From Acidobacteriota bacterium (GTDB taxonomy: Bacteria; Acidobacteriota; Terriglobia; Terriglobales; Acidobacteriaceae), in contig JAGWRX010000230.1 of assembly GCA_028876395.1 (NCBI GenBank), positions 1-38,672 of the forward strand: DNA of 38,672 nucleotides, read 5' to 3'. The first letter of the stretch is position 1. Each line of letters starts with the position of its first letter. Positions 26,660 to 36,108 of the stretch are shown one piece after another. The position numbers were made by a program, and so were the translations under genes. The notes below the pieces were generated by a model that ran no database searches, had not been told where the DNA came from, and saw only the letters and a program-made list of their open reading frames with translations.

Positions 26660-26791
26660 TGAGGTATGTTTTTGCGGGAATCCAACCCCGCAATGGACCT
26701 TTTCCGCAGCCTGTTCAGCCCCCGAGAGAATGTCAGCCCAGCCGAAGCCGCTTGTTCAACGATTACCCAGCCACCCGCGCTGTGTATGCCC

Positions 26792-26828
26792 CAAAAAACA
26801 ACCCCGGCGCATAGCCGGGGTTGCTTTG
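26792..26828 (-). terminator. Rho-independent terminator of rplS
   Basis: On the minus strand AACCCCGGC-TATGC-GCCGGGGTT is followed by GTTTTTTGG. It sits 22 bp after the rplS stop. Confidence 0.9.
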
Positions 26829-26849
26829 GATAACGAACGCGTGCTGGGC

Positions 26850-27215
26850 TTACGCCTTGGCCGTTACGCGTTCCACTTCCTTCAGACGCGCAGCCTTGCC
26901 GCGCAGTCCGCGGATGTAGAACAGCTTGGCGCGGCGCACCTTGTAGCTGCGGATCTTCTCGATCTTGTCGATGACCTTGGAGTTGAAGGGGAAGATGCGC
27001 TCTACGCCCTGGCCAAAACTCATCTTGCGTACGGTGAAGGTGCCCTGCGGGCCACGGTTGATGGCGATGACCAGGCCTTCAAAGGCCTGCAGGCGTTCCT
27101 TGTCGCCTTCCTTGATCTTGACCTGGACGCGAACCTGGTCGCCGGGTACGAACTCGGGCAAATCGGTGCGCTTCAGCTTGTCGGCCAGGCGCTGCATTAC
27201 TGGATGAATGGACAT
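26850..27215 (-). CDS. rplS: 50S ribosomal protein L19
   Basis: 121 residues, full family length. The sequence has [49 protein letters not shown], and [23 protein letters not shown]. The minus-strand start is preceded by GAGCAGGAAAAGACC. In most bacteria rplS directly follows trmD; here about 1.1 kb with two other genes lies between, so it needs its own promoter in 27216-27300. Confidence 0.97.
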   Translation of the reverse strand: MSIHPVMQRLADKLKRTDLPEFVPGDQVRVQVKIKEGDKERLQAFEGLVIAINRGPQGTFTVRKMSFGQGVERIFPFNSKVIDKIEKIRSYKVRRAKLFYIRGLRGKAARLKEVERVTAKA

Positions 27216-27315
27216 GGTCTTTTCCTGCTCTTGGACTCAGAATTTTCAGTTTATCAGAGAATAAGCCGGAATGCCTAATCCCTTTCCTGCCCGGTTTCTT
27301 GCTATAGTGGCGCCC

Positions 27316-27786
27316 ATGGATGAGAAACGCGCAATGCTGCGCCACACGCTGGCCACGCTCGCATACCGTGCTGCACGCGCCCTTGAAAACGCACCGGAAA
27401 GTTTCGCAGGCTTTGACGCGGCGGGCCGCCAGCCCGTTCAGATACTGGCCCACATGGGCGACCTGTTTGACTGGGCGCTGAGCATGGCGCAGGGCAATCC
27501 GCGCTGGCATGTCTCGCAGCCGCTTGCCTGGCCCGCCGAGCAGCAGCGCTTCTTCTCTTCGCTTGCCGCCTTCGACAGTTGCCTCGCCTCAGCCGCGTCC
27601 ATCCACGCCCCGCTGGAGTCGCTGCTGTAGGGGCCGGTTGCGGATGCGCTCACGCATGTTGGCCAATTGGCCATGTTGCGCCGATTAAGCGGAATCCCCA
27701 CGCGCGGAGAAAATTTCTACGCTGCCGCCATTGCCGCGGGACAGGTGAGCGCACAGCAGCCTGCTCCGGTTCAGCCCTTCAAGTAG
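27316..27786 (+). pseudogene. DinB-like family gene interrupted by an in-frame amber codon
   Basis: The reading frame starts at ATG 27316 and runs 104 codons to TAG at 27628-27630, then continues open for 51 codons to the TAG at 27784-27786. The continuation encodes VADALTHVGQLAMLRRLSG and TRGENFYAAAIAAGQV, typical of the C-terminal half of DinB-like four-helix metal-binding proteins, so the two parts belong together (156 codons in all). One change, CAG to TAG, would explain the break; real nonsense mutation, sequencing error and read-through are all possible. The first half has HMGDLFDWALSMA. TATAGT (27303-27308) lies 7 nt before the ATG, with no Shine-Dalgarno. The gene lies opposite to the ribosomal operon and inside it. 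Confidence 0.8.
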
Positions 27787-27804
27787 CGCCAGCCGCGCGC
27801 GCCG

Positions 27805-28368
27805 TCAGCGGATGAACGGAATGTAGCCGCGCACGCGGGACTGATATTCTTCAAACTCATCCTGGAAGCGATTGGCCAGCGAGCGATCCGCTGCGAAAAG
27901 CCGAAGCTCAAGCCCCGTGATAAAAAAAAGCACGCCGGAAACCAGCATCGCCGACGAAGACCAGATTGCTCCCGTCGCCAGCAGCATGCCCAACGCCGCC
28001 GTGTAGGAAGGATGACGGACAAGACGGAACGGGCCTGATTTCATCAGCACCCAATCGTCATCGTACTTCAAGTCATCGCGCCACCGCTTGCTCAGGCTGT
28101 ACCGTCGCATCCACGCCATCAGAACAGACAGCGGAGCCAGCACCATGCCCGCGATCAAAGCCGGCGCCGGTTTATTGAAATTGAAATCGAGCGGCCGCGT
28201 CACCACCAGAATGGATGCGAAGCCCACAAGATTCAGGAAGATGCCCCACCGTGAGGCCCACACTTCAACGCGCTGCTCTCTCAATGACCGTCGACGCGGC
28301 CAGACAATCGAAAGCAGCCACACGCCCCAGCACACGGCGAGTTCCTCGAGTGCAATGTGTTGCATCAT
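27805..28368 (-). CDS. Membrane methyltransferase of the isoprenylcysteine/PEMT type
   Basis: 187 residues, about four membrane segments. The C-terminal GPFRLVRHPSYTAALGM (SAM-binding RHP-x-Y motif), E at LELRLFAADRSL and RFQDEFEEYQSRVRGYIPFI match the ICMT/phospholipid methyltransferase family (PF04140/PF04191). It methylates a lipid or protein carboxyl using SAM; substrate unknown. Its start is 15 bp after the trmD stop, so it is probably co-transcribed with trmD though functionally unrelated. Confidence 0.85.
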   Translation of the reverse strand: MMQHIALEELAVCWGVWLLSIVWPRRRSLREQRVEVWASRWGIFLNLVGFASILVVTRPLDFNFNKPAPALIAGMVLAPLSVLMAWMRRYSLSKRWRDDLKYDDDWVLMKSGPFRLVRHPSYTAALGMLLATGAIWSSSAMLVSGVLFFITGLELRLFAADRSLANRFQDEFEEYQSRVRGYIPFIR

Positions 28369-28383
28369 AAGGCAATTATTTCA

Positions 28384-29205
28384 TCAGCTACCCGTTCGAA
28401 TCGAGTCAAGAAGCCTTTTATCTTCATCGCTCAGGCTTGCCCGCTCCAGCAGGTCCGGGCGATTGGCCAGGGTCTTCCGCAACTGCTGCTCCCTCCGCCA
28501 GCGGCGAATCTGCTGGTGGTCCCCTTGCAGCAGCACCTCCGGCGCCTGCAGGCCGCCAAACTCGGCCGGGCGCGTGTAGTGCGGGTAGTCCAGCAGCCCG
28601 CCCGCTCCATGCTGCGAGCGCGGCACGCCCGTCTGGTCCGTGGTGATCTCCGCGTCGGCCACGCCAAAGCTCTCAAACTCCCCCGAAGCCTCGTTGCCCA
28701 GCACGCCCGGAACCAGCCGCATCACCGTGTCCACCACCACGGCCGCCGCCAGTTCGCCCCCGCTCAGCACGTAGTCGCCAATCGACAATTCCATATCGCA
28801 ATAGAGTTGGTTAATCCGCTCATCCACGCCCTCGTAGCGGCCGCAGATGAGTACCACCCGTTCCAGCCCAGCCAGCTCACGCGCCAGCGGCTGTGTCAAT
28901 GTGCGCCCCTGCGCAGAAAGCAGAATCACCCGCGTCCGCTCCGCAACCTCAGTCTGCGCGCGGGCGGCCTTCGGCTCCATGCCCAGCCCCGCCAGCGCTT
29001 CAGCCAGCGGCTCCGGCTTCAGCACCATGCCCTCGCCGCCGCCAAAGGGACGGTCGTCCACCGTGCGGTGCCGGTCATGCGTGTACGCGCGCAGATCATG
29101 CACGCCCACCGTCACCAGCCCCTCGGCCTGCGCCCGGCGCACAATTCCGTGCTCAAAAATCCCCGCAAAGAAGCCCGGAAAGATGGTGATGATGTCAAAG
29201 TGCAT
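28384..29205 (-). CDS. trmD: tRNA (guanine-N1-)-methyltransferase
   Basis: 273 residues. MHFDIITIFPGFF start, RPFGGGEGMVLKPEPL, LICGRYEGVDERI and the trefoil-knot SAM loop SIGDYVLSGGELAA are all present. TrmD methylates N1 of G37 next to the anticodon with SAM and prevents frameshifting. The C terminus LARAS-like region ends with EDKRLLDSI. Member of the rpsP-khpA-rimM-trmD group. Confidence 0.97.
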   Translation of the reverse strand: MHFDIITIFPGFFAGIFEHGIVRRAQAEGLVTVGVHDLRAYTHDRHRTVDDRPFGGGEGMVLKPEPLAEALAGLGMEPKAARAQTEVAERTRVILLSAQGRTLTQPLARELAGLERVVLICGRYEGVDERINQLYCDMELSIGDYVLSGGELAAAVVVDTVMRLVPGVLGNEASGEFESFGVADAEITTDQTGVPRSQHGAGGLLDYPHYTRPAEFGGLQAPEVLLQGDHQQIRRWRREQQLRKTLANRPDLLERASLSDEDKRLLDSIRTGS

Positions 29206-29259
29206 CTCTGTCCATTTCTAATCGCGTGAGCGTAGCACGGTAACACTTCGCACGTTTCG

Positions 29260-29817
29260 TTAGCTCTTGCCGGGCGCATTCAGGTCCGCCAGCCCCTCGG
29301 GCAGAGCCATCTCCACCCGCTTGCCGTCCAGGTCGATCCGCCGCAGGAAGCTCTTCGCAAACGGCACCAGCACCTCGCCTGCCGCCCCGCGAATCACCAG
29401 CAGCGCCACCGGCCCTGCCGTGCGATCCACCTCTTCAATCTCGCCTACTGGGCGTGGCTCGGCGCCTGCCACGTCAACCAGCGTACAACCGATCAGGTCG
29501 CCGATGTAGACTTCGTCCTCGCCCAGAGCCGCGCGCTCCTCGCGTGGAATCGCCACCGCCAGCCCGGCTAGCGCTTCCGCGGCTGAAATCGAATCGACCC
29601 CGCTGAAGTGCAGAACGACCCCGCCCTTGTGCAGCCAATGGGCGCGCAGTTCCACCTCGCGTGGAACTGTCCCGGCACGCTCAGACAGCAGCCAGAGCCG
29701 CCGCCGTTCAGAAAATCTTTCAGGAAAATCGGTCAGAATCTCGGCGTAGACTTCGCCCTTGCGCCCCTGCGGGCGGCGGATACGCGCAAGCCACACCCAC
29801 TCATGCGCCGTAGTCAT
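29260..29817 (-). CDS. rimM: Ribosome maturation factor RimM
   Basis: 185 residues from ATG at 29817 (an in-frame GTG at 29826 adds three residues). N-terminal WVWLARIRRPQGRKGEVYAEILTDFPERF and the PRC-barrel half with VYIGDLIGCTLVD and LVPFAKSFLRRIDLDGKRV are diagnostic. RimM binds S19 and assists maturation of the 30S head. The LVPF...V motif is intact. Confidence 0.95.
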   Translation of the reverse strand: MTTAHEWVWLARIRRPQGRKGEVYAEILTDFPERFSERRRLWLLSERAGTVPREVELRAHWLHKGGVVLHFSGVDSISAAEALAGLAVAIPREERAALGEDEVYIGDLIGCTLVDVAGAEPRPVGEIEEVDRTAGPVALLVIRGAAGEVLVPFAKSFLRRIDLDGKRVEMALPEGLADLNAPGKS

Positions 29818-29859
29818 TGGGGCCACTGGCGTCGTGCTGGTGGGTGCAATGCAGCCATC

Positions 29860-30129
29860 CTAGGCTTCGTCGTCCTCTTCCATGATGTCAAGCGTGTAGC
29901 GATGATGCAGCTTCATGCTGACAGCGCCCAGTATGGTGCGCACTGAGCGGGCAGTGCGCCCCTGCTTGCCGATGACCTTGCCCACGTCTTGCGGTGCAAC
30001 CCGAAGCTTCAGAACGGTGTTGTCATCCCGGTCCACGGCTTGCACTTCAACAGCTGCCGGATCATCCACCAGGGCCCGCGCAATTTCGCGAACCAGTTCC
30101 TCGACTGCAACCATATCGTGTTGGGTCAT
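29860..30129 (-). CDS. khpA: KH-domain RNA-binding protein KhpA
   Basis: 89 residues with the single KH domain motif VGKVIGKQGRTARSVRTIL (GxxG = GKQG) and an N-terminal LVREIARALVDDPAAV. Acts as a small RNA chaperone, often with KhpB. Located between rpsP and rimM, as in many bacteria. Shine-Dalgarno AGGGGCAAG is present. Confidence 0.95.
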   Translation of the reverse strand: MTQHDMVAVEELVREIARALVDDPAAVEVQAVDRDDNTVLKLRVAPQDVGKVIGKQGRTARSVRTILGAVSMKLHHRYTLDIMEEDDEA

Positions 30130-30199
30130 GAACTTGCCCCTGACCTGAACGTCCAGGGAAAAGCATCCTGGATCGGTGCGCGAATACTAACAGGACAAA

Positions 30200-30230
30200 G
30201 CTGCCGCCGTCAGATTGGACGCGCGGCAGC
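30200..30230 (-). terminator. Hairpin between rpsP and khpA, possible attenuator
   Basis: GCTGCCGC (30200-30207) pairs with GCGGCAGC (30223-30230) around a 15-nt loop in the 140-bp gap. On the minus strand the stem is followed by TTTGTCCTGTT, a weak T-tract, so it may only partly stop transcription and lower khpA-rimM-trmD relative to rpsP. Confidence 0.4.
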
Positions 30231-30269
30231 CGAACAACCACGTGCGAAACATTGTGAGAAGGGAAAAGA

Positions 30270-30530
30270 TCAGGCTACAACCGCTTCCGAAGAGGGAGCC
30301 GGGTTCTTGGTCACCAGCTTCTCGACGATGGGAGACAGTTGTGCGCCGACTTTGCGCCAGTAGGCGATGCGCTCGTGCTTCAGGTCGACCGTGGCCGGGT
30401 TGGTACGGGGGTTATAGGTGCCGACCACCTCAATCGAACGGCCATTGCGGGCGCGGTCCTTCTCGATGACCACAATCCGGTAGTAGGGCTGCTTGCGGGC
30501 GCCAACGCGCGCCAAACGAATCATTACCAC
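30270..30530 (-). CDS. rpsP: 30S ribosomal protein S16
   Basis: 86 residues from GTG at 30530 (AAAGGAA 10 nt upstream); the internal ATG at 30524 is an alternative. IRLARVGARKQPYYRIVVIEKDRARNGR and VVGTYNPRTNPATV are family-diagnostic. It is the first gene of the operon khpA, rimM, trmD. Confidence 0.96.
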   Translation of the reverse strand: MVMIRLARVGARKQPYYRIVVIEKDRARNGRSIEVVGTYNPRTNPATVDLKHERIAYWRKVGAQLSPIVEKLVTKNPAPSSEAVVA

Positions 30531-30668
30531 GGCGATACGGTTCCTTTCACACTCCAATGCTGTTTGGGTCCCTGGGCCGGCCAGGCGCGGATTCTGTCGC
30601 AACGCCAATCACGCCAGCCAAACGAAAGGCCAGACTGATCGCCCGGCCCTCGCAAGACTCAACAACTA

Positions 30669-30698
30669 AGTATCGCCGAAAGTGGGCATTTGAAGCAA
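30669..30698 (-). promoter_or_regulatory. Possible promoter of the rpsP operon
   Basis: Minus strand TTGCTT (30698-30693), 18-bp spacer, GATACT (30674-30669). Moderate match, 140 bp upstream of the GTG. The remaining gap to the cfa stop holds nothing clear. Confidence 0.4.
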
Positions 30699-30750
30699 AT
30701 GCAGAGTTCGAGTCCATGCGTCTGCCGGCGGTACCAAGCTCGCCCAATAG

Positions 30751-32034
30751 CTACACGAGCGCCTCTTCCCGCCGGGATTGGCTTTCCGCGTACCAGTCAT
30801 CCCGCGTAAGAGGCAGCCTGCTGTTCCCGCGGTCGGGCCGGCTCAGCAGAACCTGGTACACCCCGATGTCGCCCCGCCGGAAGGCCGCAGCCGACCCGGC
30901 CATATATAAAAGCCAGATGCGGTACGTAAGCCGGGGTACGTGCTCGAGCAGTGTCGTCGCGTTCTCCCGCAGTCCCTCCACCCACCGGCGCAGCGTCAGT
31001 TCATAATGTTCCCGCAGGTTTTCCACGTCGCGCACCTCCAGCCCCTGCGATTCCGCTGCATGCAGAGTCTCTGCAAGAGTCACAAGCCGCCCGTCGGGAA
31101 ACACGTAGCGGTCAATGAACGAGCTCTCCCGTGCAGGAGAAGTGTGAGAGCGCGCGATTCCGTGATTCAGAAACAGTCCCCCGGGCCGCAGCAGTCTGTA
31201 CGCGATCCCGAAATACTCAGGCAGATTCTTCAGGCCCACGTGTTCGAACATCCCCACGCTCGCTATCTTGTCGAACCGTTCCCGGCTCTCCTCCAGCTCG
31301 CGATAGTCGCGCAACTCGGCCCCGCAGCTGTGCTCCAGCCCAGCCTCCTCAATGCGGCGCTTTGCCGCCCCGGCCTGTTCCCGGCTCAGCGTTATGCCTT
31401 GGGCACGCGCCTGGCGCCTGCCCGCCGCATGCAGCAGCAGGCTTCCCCAGCCGCAGCCAATGTCAAGAAACTGCTCCGAAGGCTGCAGCCGCAGCTTGTT
31501 GCAGATCAGCTCAAGCTTCTGCTCCTGTGCCGCGTCCAGGGAGTCCTGCGCGCTGCGAAAGTAGCCGCACGAGTACACCATCGACTCACCCAGCCACGGC
31601 TCATAGAAGGCAACCGGCTGATCGTAATGGTGCGCTATGGAAGCGCGCGCGCGGGGCAGGGAATGCAGAGGGCCGTGCCTCAACCATTGCCCCAGGCCGA
31701 AGATCGTGCCCGCAAATTTCTCCGCCAACTGCTGCCGCAGGCTCCGCGGGCGATTCAGAATCTGCTCGACTATCGAGAACACCGCGAAGATGTCCTCTTC
31801 CACATCCAGATCGCCATCGATGAATGCCTCGCCCATGGTCAGTTCGCTTGGGTTGGTGACGAGCGCGTTCAGCGCCCTGGGATTTTCCAGAACGATTGTG
31901 CAGGCAGGCTTCAGGTTTGCCGATGAGCGCCATTCCCATCCATCCCATAGCCGGATCGCAAAAGGGGGTCCCTCATACCCCGTGAAAAGCATGCTGAATA
32001 CGCTTGTTGTCTGCTTCCAGATTGATTCGGTCAT
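30751..32034 (-). CDS. cfa: Cyclopropane-fatty-acyl-phospholipid synthase family protein
   Basis: 427 residues. The C-terminal part is a class I SAM methyltransferase: EQFLDIGCGWGSLLLHAA (SAM site), AQGITLSREQ, FDKIASVGMFEHVG and the bicarbonate-site region YIFPDG-like YVFPDG. N-terminal part (residues 40-150) is the lipid-binding cap. Adds a methylene group to unsaturated acyl chains of membrane phospholipids, giving acid and stress resistance. Starts at 32034 with GGTGGAAAGGACG upstream. It ends 221 bp before the rpsP start on the same strand. Confidence 0.93.
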   Translation of the reverse strand: MTESIWKQTTSVFSMLFTGYEGPPFAIRLWDGWEWRSSANLKPACTIVLENPRALNALVTNPSELTMGEAFIDGDLDVEEDIFAVFSIVEQILNRPRSLRQQLAEKFAGTIFGLGQWLRHGPLHSLPRARASIAHHYDQPVAFYEPWLGESMVYSCGYFRSAQDSLDAAQEQKLELICNKLRLQPSEQFLDIGCGWGSLLLHAAGRRQARAQGITLSREQAGAAKRRIEEAGLEHSCGAELRDYRELEESRERFDKIASVGMFEHVGLKNLPEYFGIAYRLLRPGGLFLNHGIARSHTSPARESSFIDRYVFPDGRLVTLAETLHAAESQGLEVRDVENLREHYELTLRRWVEGLRENATTLLEHVPRLTYRIWLLYMAGSAAAFRRGDIGVYQVLLSRPDRGNSRLPLTRDDWYAESQSRREEALV

Positions 32035-32127
32035 TGTCCTGACGTCCTTTCCACCAGGGTGAAGACGACATACAACTTCTTCCGAATATGTGTGTAAGGG
32101 CCGTGGCCGCTATGTGACTTTTCTCGC

Positions 32128-32147
32128 TATTCTCGCTTAAGAGAATA
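32128..32147. promoter_or_regulatory. Perfect inverted repeat upstream of cfa
   Basis: TATTCTC-GCTTAA-GAGAATA, arms 32128-32134 and 32141-32147, lies about 100 bp upstream of the cfa start. It has the size of a dimer-binding operator; the binding protein is not known. Confidence 0.4.
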
Positions 32148-32245
32148 CTCCACTTTCGTCCGTCCGTGGCTCCATTTGCGTTCACTCTGCGCACGCAGGG
32201 TCCGCTTCGCTTGACTCAACAGAATGCGCGCGGCGCCAGAGGCCA

Positions 32246-33064
32246 CTAAGCCGTGCGCGCCGGGAACAGAAATTTCAGCATCGGCCGCACCCGCGTGGCC
32301 CAGCTTGCCTCGTCGTGCGTTCCGCCTTTAACTCGTTCAAAATGCAGGGTTTCACCCATCTTCCATCCATGTGCCGCAAGCTGCCGCGCCACCTGCTCCA
32401 CGTCGCGCAGGGAGCTGTGTCCCTCTTTGTCGCCCACGTCCAGCCAAAGCCTGGGCCGCTCGCCGATCGCCGGCGCGCGCTTGTTCAGGTAGCCAAGGAT
32501 GCTCCCCTGGTTCCACCACACGCTGGGCGAAAGGGCGGCCAGCCGGCCAAACCGCTCCGGGTACCGCAGCCCAAAATAGAGCGTCACCAGCCCTCCCAGC
32601 GAGGACCCGCCCAGCCCCGTGGCTTCGCGGTCTGTGCGTACGCGATATCGGGTCGCGATCCACGGCATCAGCTCGCCCATCAGCAGCATCCCGTAGGCGT
32701 CGGCCTCGCCTCCGCCCATCTGCCCGTTGCGTTCGTGGGTATACTCGGCCAGCCGCCGGGCGCCCGTATTGTGGATGCCTACAATCACCAGCGGCTCCAC
32801 TTCGCCCGTCTCGATGGCCGCATCGGCATGCTCGCGCACCTGCCAGCTTCGCCCCCGCACGAACGAAGCCTCCCCGTCGAAAAGGTTCTGACCGTCGTGA
32901 AGATACAGCACCGGATACGTCCGATCCGGACGCTCCGCATAGCATGGCGGCAGGTAAACCGTCACGTCGCGCGCGTCGGGCAGGTGCCGGCTGCGGAACG
33001 CGCGATGCACGCGCAGGCGCGGATGCGCCGCGGCATGGCCGGCCGGCAGGAGCCCCTCATGCAT
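32246..33064 (-). CDS. Esterase of the D-esterase/enterochelin-esterase-like family
   Basis: 272 residues. Alpha/beta hydrolase of PF00756 type: RDVTVYLPPCY, TYPVLYLHDGQNLFD, nucleophile motif GLGGSSLGGLVT, acid LWLDVGDKEG, and catalytic His in GGTHDEASWATR. No signal peptide. The start overlaps the stop of the cytidylate-kinase-like gene by 8 bp, so the two are translationally coupled. Substrate unknown; family includes siderophore and carbohydrate esterases. Confidence 0.87.
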   Translation of the reverse strand: MHEGLLPAGHAAAHPRLRVHRAFRSRHLPDARDVTVYLPPCYAERPDRTYPVLYLHDGQNLFDGEASFVRGRSWQVREHADAAIETGEVEPLVIVGIHNTGARRLAEYTHERNGQMGGGEADAYGMLLMGELMPWIATRYRVRTDREATGLGGSSLGGLVTLYFGLRYPERFGRLAALSPSVWWNQGSILGYLNKRAPAIGERPRLWLDVGDKEGHSSLRDVEQVARQLAAHGWKMGETLHFERVKGGTHDEASWATRVRPMLKFLFPARTA

Positions 33065-33686
33065 TCGGCATCGTCCCCGTCATTGCGTACAGAATCACCC
33101 TGGCCGTCGCTTCCTCATCCTCGTGCGATGAGATCATCATGTCGTAGAGATGCGGGTTGTTCCATGTCTGGCCGAATTTCTGTTGCAGATAGTGCATCCG
33201 CTCCGCATCCACCGCGTGGATGCGCTGCTCGATGTTCACGCCCGGCCCCAGCCGCGAACGAAGCCGCTGCACCCGATCGCGCAGCGGCGCATAGATGAAT
33301 ACCTGAAACACCTCCGGCTTCTTCTGCAGAATGCACTGCGCGCCGCGCCCCACAATCACGCAGCTTCCATCGGCGTAGGCCTGTTCCATAATCTGGCGCG
33401 TCAGCTCCAGCATCGTGTCCGGATCAAACGTCGAGTTCTCCTCCGGCACCACTCCGCCCGCCAGCGCCGTGCTGCGCATGGCCTTCCGGTTCATGCGGCT
33501 CAGCCAGGACTCCACATGCTCATCGAAGTGGCTCACCACGTTGGGGTCCACGTGTGCCGTGCGGGCAATCGCTTCAATCAGCGCGCCATCCAGCAGCTTC
33601 CACCCCAGCTTCTCCGCAATCGACTTCGCAATCCTGCCGCCGCCGCTTCCAAACTCCCGTGACACTGTCAATACCCGGTATCCCAT
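33057..33686 (-). CDS. Cytidylate-kinase-like P-loop protein
   Basis: 209 residues from the ATG at 33686. The P-loop SREFGSGGGRIAKSIAEKLGW, VGRGAQCIL and RDRVQRLRSRLG match the Cytidylate_kin2 (PF13189) family, which is distinct from Cmk. It may phosphorylate a nucleoside monophosphate or small molecule. The Shine-Dalgarno region is a G8 tract directly before AAAGC-ATG, which could vary by slippage. Coupled to the esterase gene. Confidence 0.85.
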   Translation of the reverse strand: MGYRVLTVSREFGSGGGRIAKSIAEKLGWKLLDGALIEAIARTAHVDPNVVSHFDEHVESWLSRMNRKAMRSTALAGGVVPEENSTFDPDTMLELTRQIMEQAYADGSCVIVGRGAQCILQKKPEVFQVFIYAPLRDRVQRLRSRLGPGVNIEQRIHAVDAERMHYLQQKFGQTWNNPHLYDMMISSHEDEEATARVILYAMTGTMPNA

Positions 33687-33816
33687 GCTTTCCCCCCCCA
33701 GGACTGCCGACGATGCTACTTTACTCCCATCCGCTGCGGGCACGTTCCATGCGCGTCCCTTCCTGTCTGGATGCGTCCCGCGCATGTCTCGATGCGCGAA
33801 CAGGCCCACGCTCAGC

Positions 33817-33850
33817 CGCGTTGTACGGCAGTGCGCGTTGTACGCCAGTG
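33817..33850. repeat. Two tandem 17-bp direct repeats in the divergent intergenic region
   Basis: CGCGTTGTACGGCAGTG (33817-33833) and CGCGTTGTACGCCAGTG (33834-33850) differ at one base. They lie between the divergent cytidylate-kinase-like and ATP-grasp genes and could be paired protein-binding sites. Confidence 0.5.
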
Positions 33851-33976
33851 TAAGATACGCGCGCTCTCACTCTCCAGCCTCCGCGCCCCCAGGGTCCCTG
33901 CCGTACACTGGGGGCAAAGATCTTGCGGCACCATTGCCTTTCCCTGCTGCCGCGCTCGTATCGCGGAGGGTGCGGC

Positions 33977-35017
<1,041 letters not shown>

Positions 35018-35058
35018 TTCCGCAACCTCTCGCGGCACGCGTCATCTATTCTTTTGAT

Positions 35059-36036
35059 ATGACGACATCCGCCTCGCAATCGCTTCGCACGCTCGGCAAC
35101 TCTGACCTTCAGCTCACGCCCATCGGCTTCGGCGCATGGGCCATCGGCGGCGGCAACTGGGAGTTCGCCTGGGGCCCTCAGGACGACAACGAATCCGTCG
35201 CCGCCATCCATCGCGCCCTCGACCTCGGCGTCAACTGGATTGACACAGCGGCCATCTACGGCCTCGGCCACTCGGAAGAGATCGTCGCCCGCGCCCTCAA
35301 GACCACCAGCCACAAGCCGCTCGTCTTCACCAAGTGCTCCATGCGCTGGCACCCTGACCGCTCCATCTACCGCTCCCTCAAAGCCGCCTCGCTCGCGGAA
35401 GAGCTCGAGGGCTCGCTCCGCAGGCTTGGCGTGGACACCATCGACCTCTACCAGATTCACTGGCCAAACCCCGACGAGGAAATCGAGGAGGGCTGGGAGA
35501 CACTGGCCCGCTTCCGCGAGCAGGGCAAGATCCGCTGGATCGGCGTCTCGAACTTTACGGTCGAGCAGATGAAGCGCGCCCAGAAGATCGCGCCCATCAC
35601 CAGCCTCCAGCCGCCCTACTCCATGCTCCGCCGCGCCATCGAGGAAGAAGTCCTGCCCTTCGCCCTGGCCAACGGCATCGGCGTCATCAATTACTCGCCC
35701 ATGGTCTCCGGCCTGCTCACCGGCAGGATGACCGCCGAGCGCGTGGCTGCCTTCCCGGCCGACGACTGGCGCCGCCGCGCGGTCGAGTTCAATGAGCCGC
35801 GCTTCAGCCGCAACATGCGCCTGGTCGAAGTGCTCCGCGCCATCGGGAGCGAACACGGCGTAGGCCCCGGCGTTGTCGCCGTCGCCTGGACGCTCCACCA
35901 TCCGGCCATCACCGCCGCCATCGTAGGCGGCAGAAGCGCGCAGCAGGTCGATGGCGTGGCCCCCGCGCTCCATTTCCGCCTGACCGTGGAGGAATACGCC
36001 CGCATCAACGCATTCCTGGCAGAAAACCCCGCCTGA
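35059..36036 (+). CDS. Aldo/keto reductase
   Basis: 325 residues. NADPH-dependent TIM-barrel oxidoreductase: TPIGFGAWAIGGGNW, VNWIDTAAIYGLGHSEE (catalytic Asp and Tyr), LVFTKCSM (Lys), TIDLYQIHWPNPDEE (His), RWIGVSNFTVEQM and the C-terminal AAIVGGRSAQQVD coenzyme loop. Substrate unknown. TATTCT (35047-35052) lies 6 nt before the ATG with no Shine-Dalgarno, suggesting a leaderless mRNA independent of the ATP-grasp gene. Followed by a strong bidirectional hairpin. Confidence 0.93.
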   Translation: MTTSASQSLRTLGNSDLQLTPIGFGAWAIGGGNWEFAWGPQDDNESVAAIHRALDLGVNWIDTAAIYGLGHSEEIVARALKTTSHKPLVFTKCSMRWHPDRSIYRSLKAASLAEELEGSLRRLGVDTIDLYQIHWPNPDEEIEEGWETLARFREQGKIRWIGVSNFTVEQMKRAQKIAPITSLQPPYSMLRRAIEEEVLPFALANGIGVINYSPMVSGLLTGRMTAERVAAFPADDWRRRAVEFNEPRFSRNMRLVEVLRAIGSEHGVGPGVVAVAWTLHHPAITAAIVGGRSAQQVDGVAPALHFRLTVEEYARINAFLAENPA

Positions 36037-36060
36037 GCTTTCCTCCGCGCTCCTCAAACT

Positions 36061-36090
36061 AAAAACCCCGGCCTCGGCCGGGGTTTTCTC
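36061..36090. terminator. Bidirectional Rho-independent terminator
   Basis: AAAACCCCGGCC-TC-GGCCGGGGTTTT (stem 36062-36073 with 36076-36087) with A's on the left and T's on the right serves both the aldo/keto reductase (+) and the convergent hypothetical gene (-). Confidence 0.9.
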
Positions 36091-36108
36091 TTCCAGAATG
36101 TTCACAAA

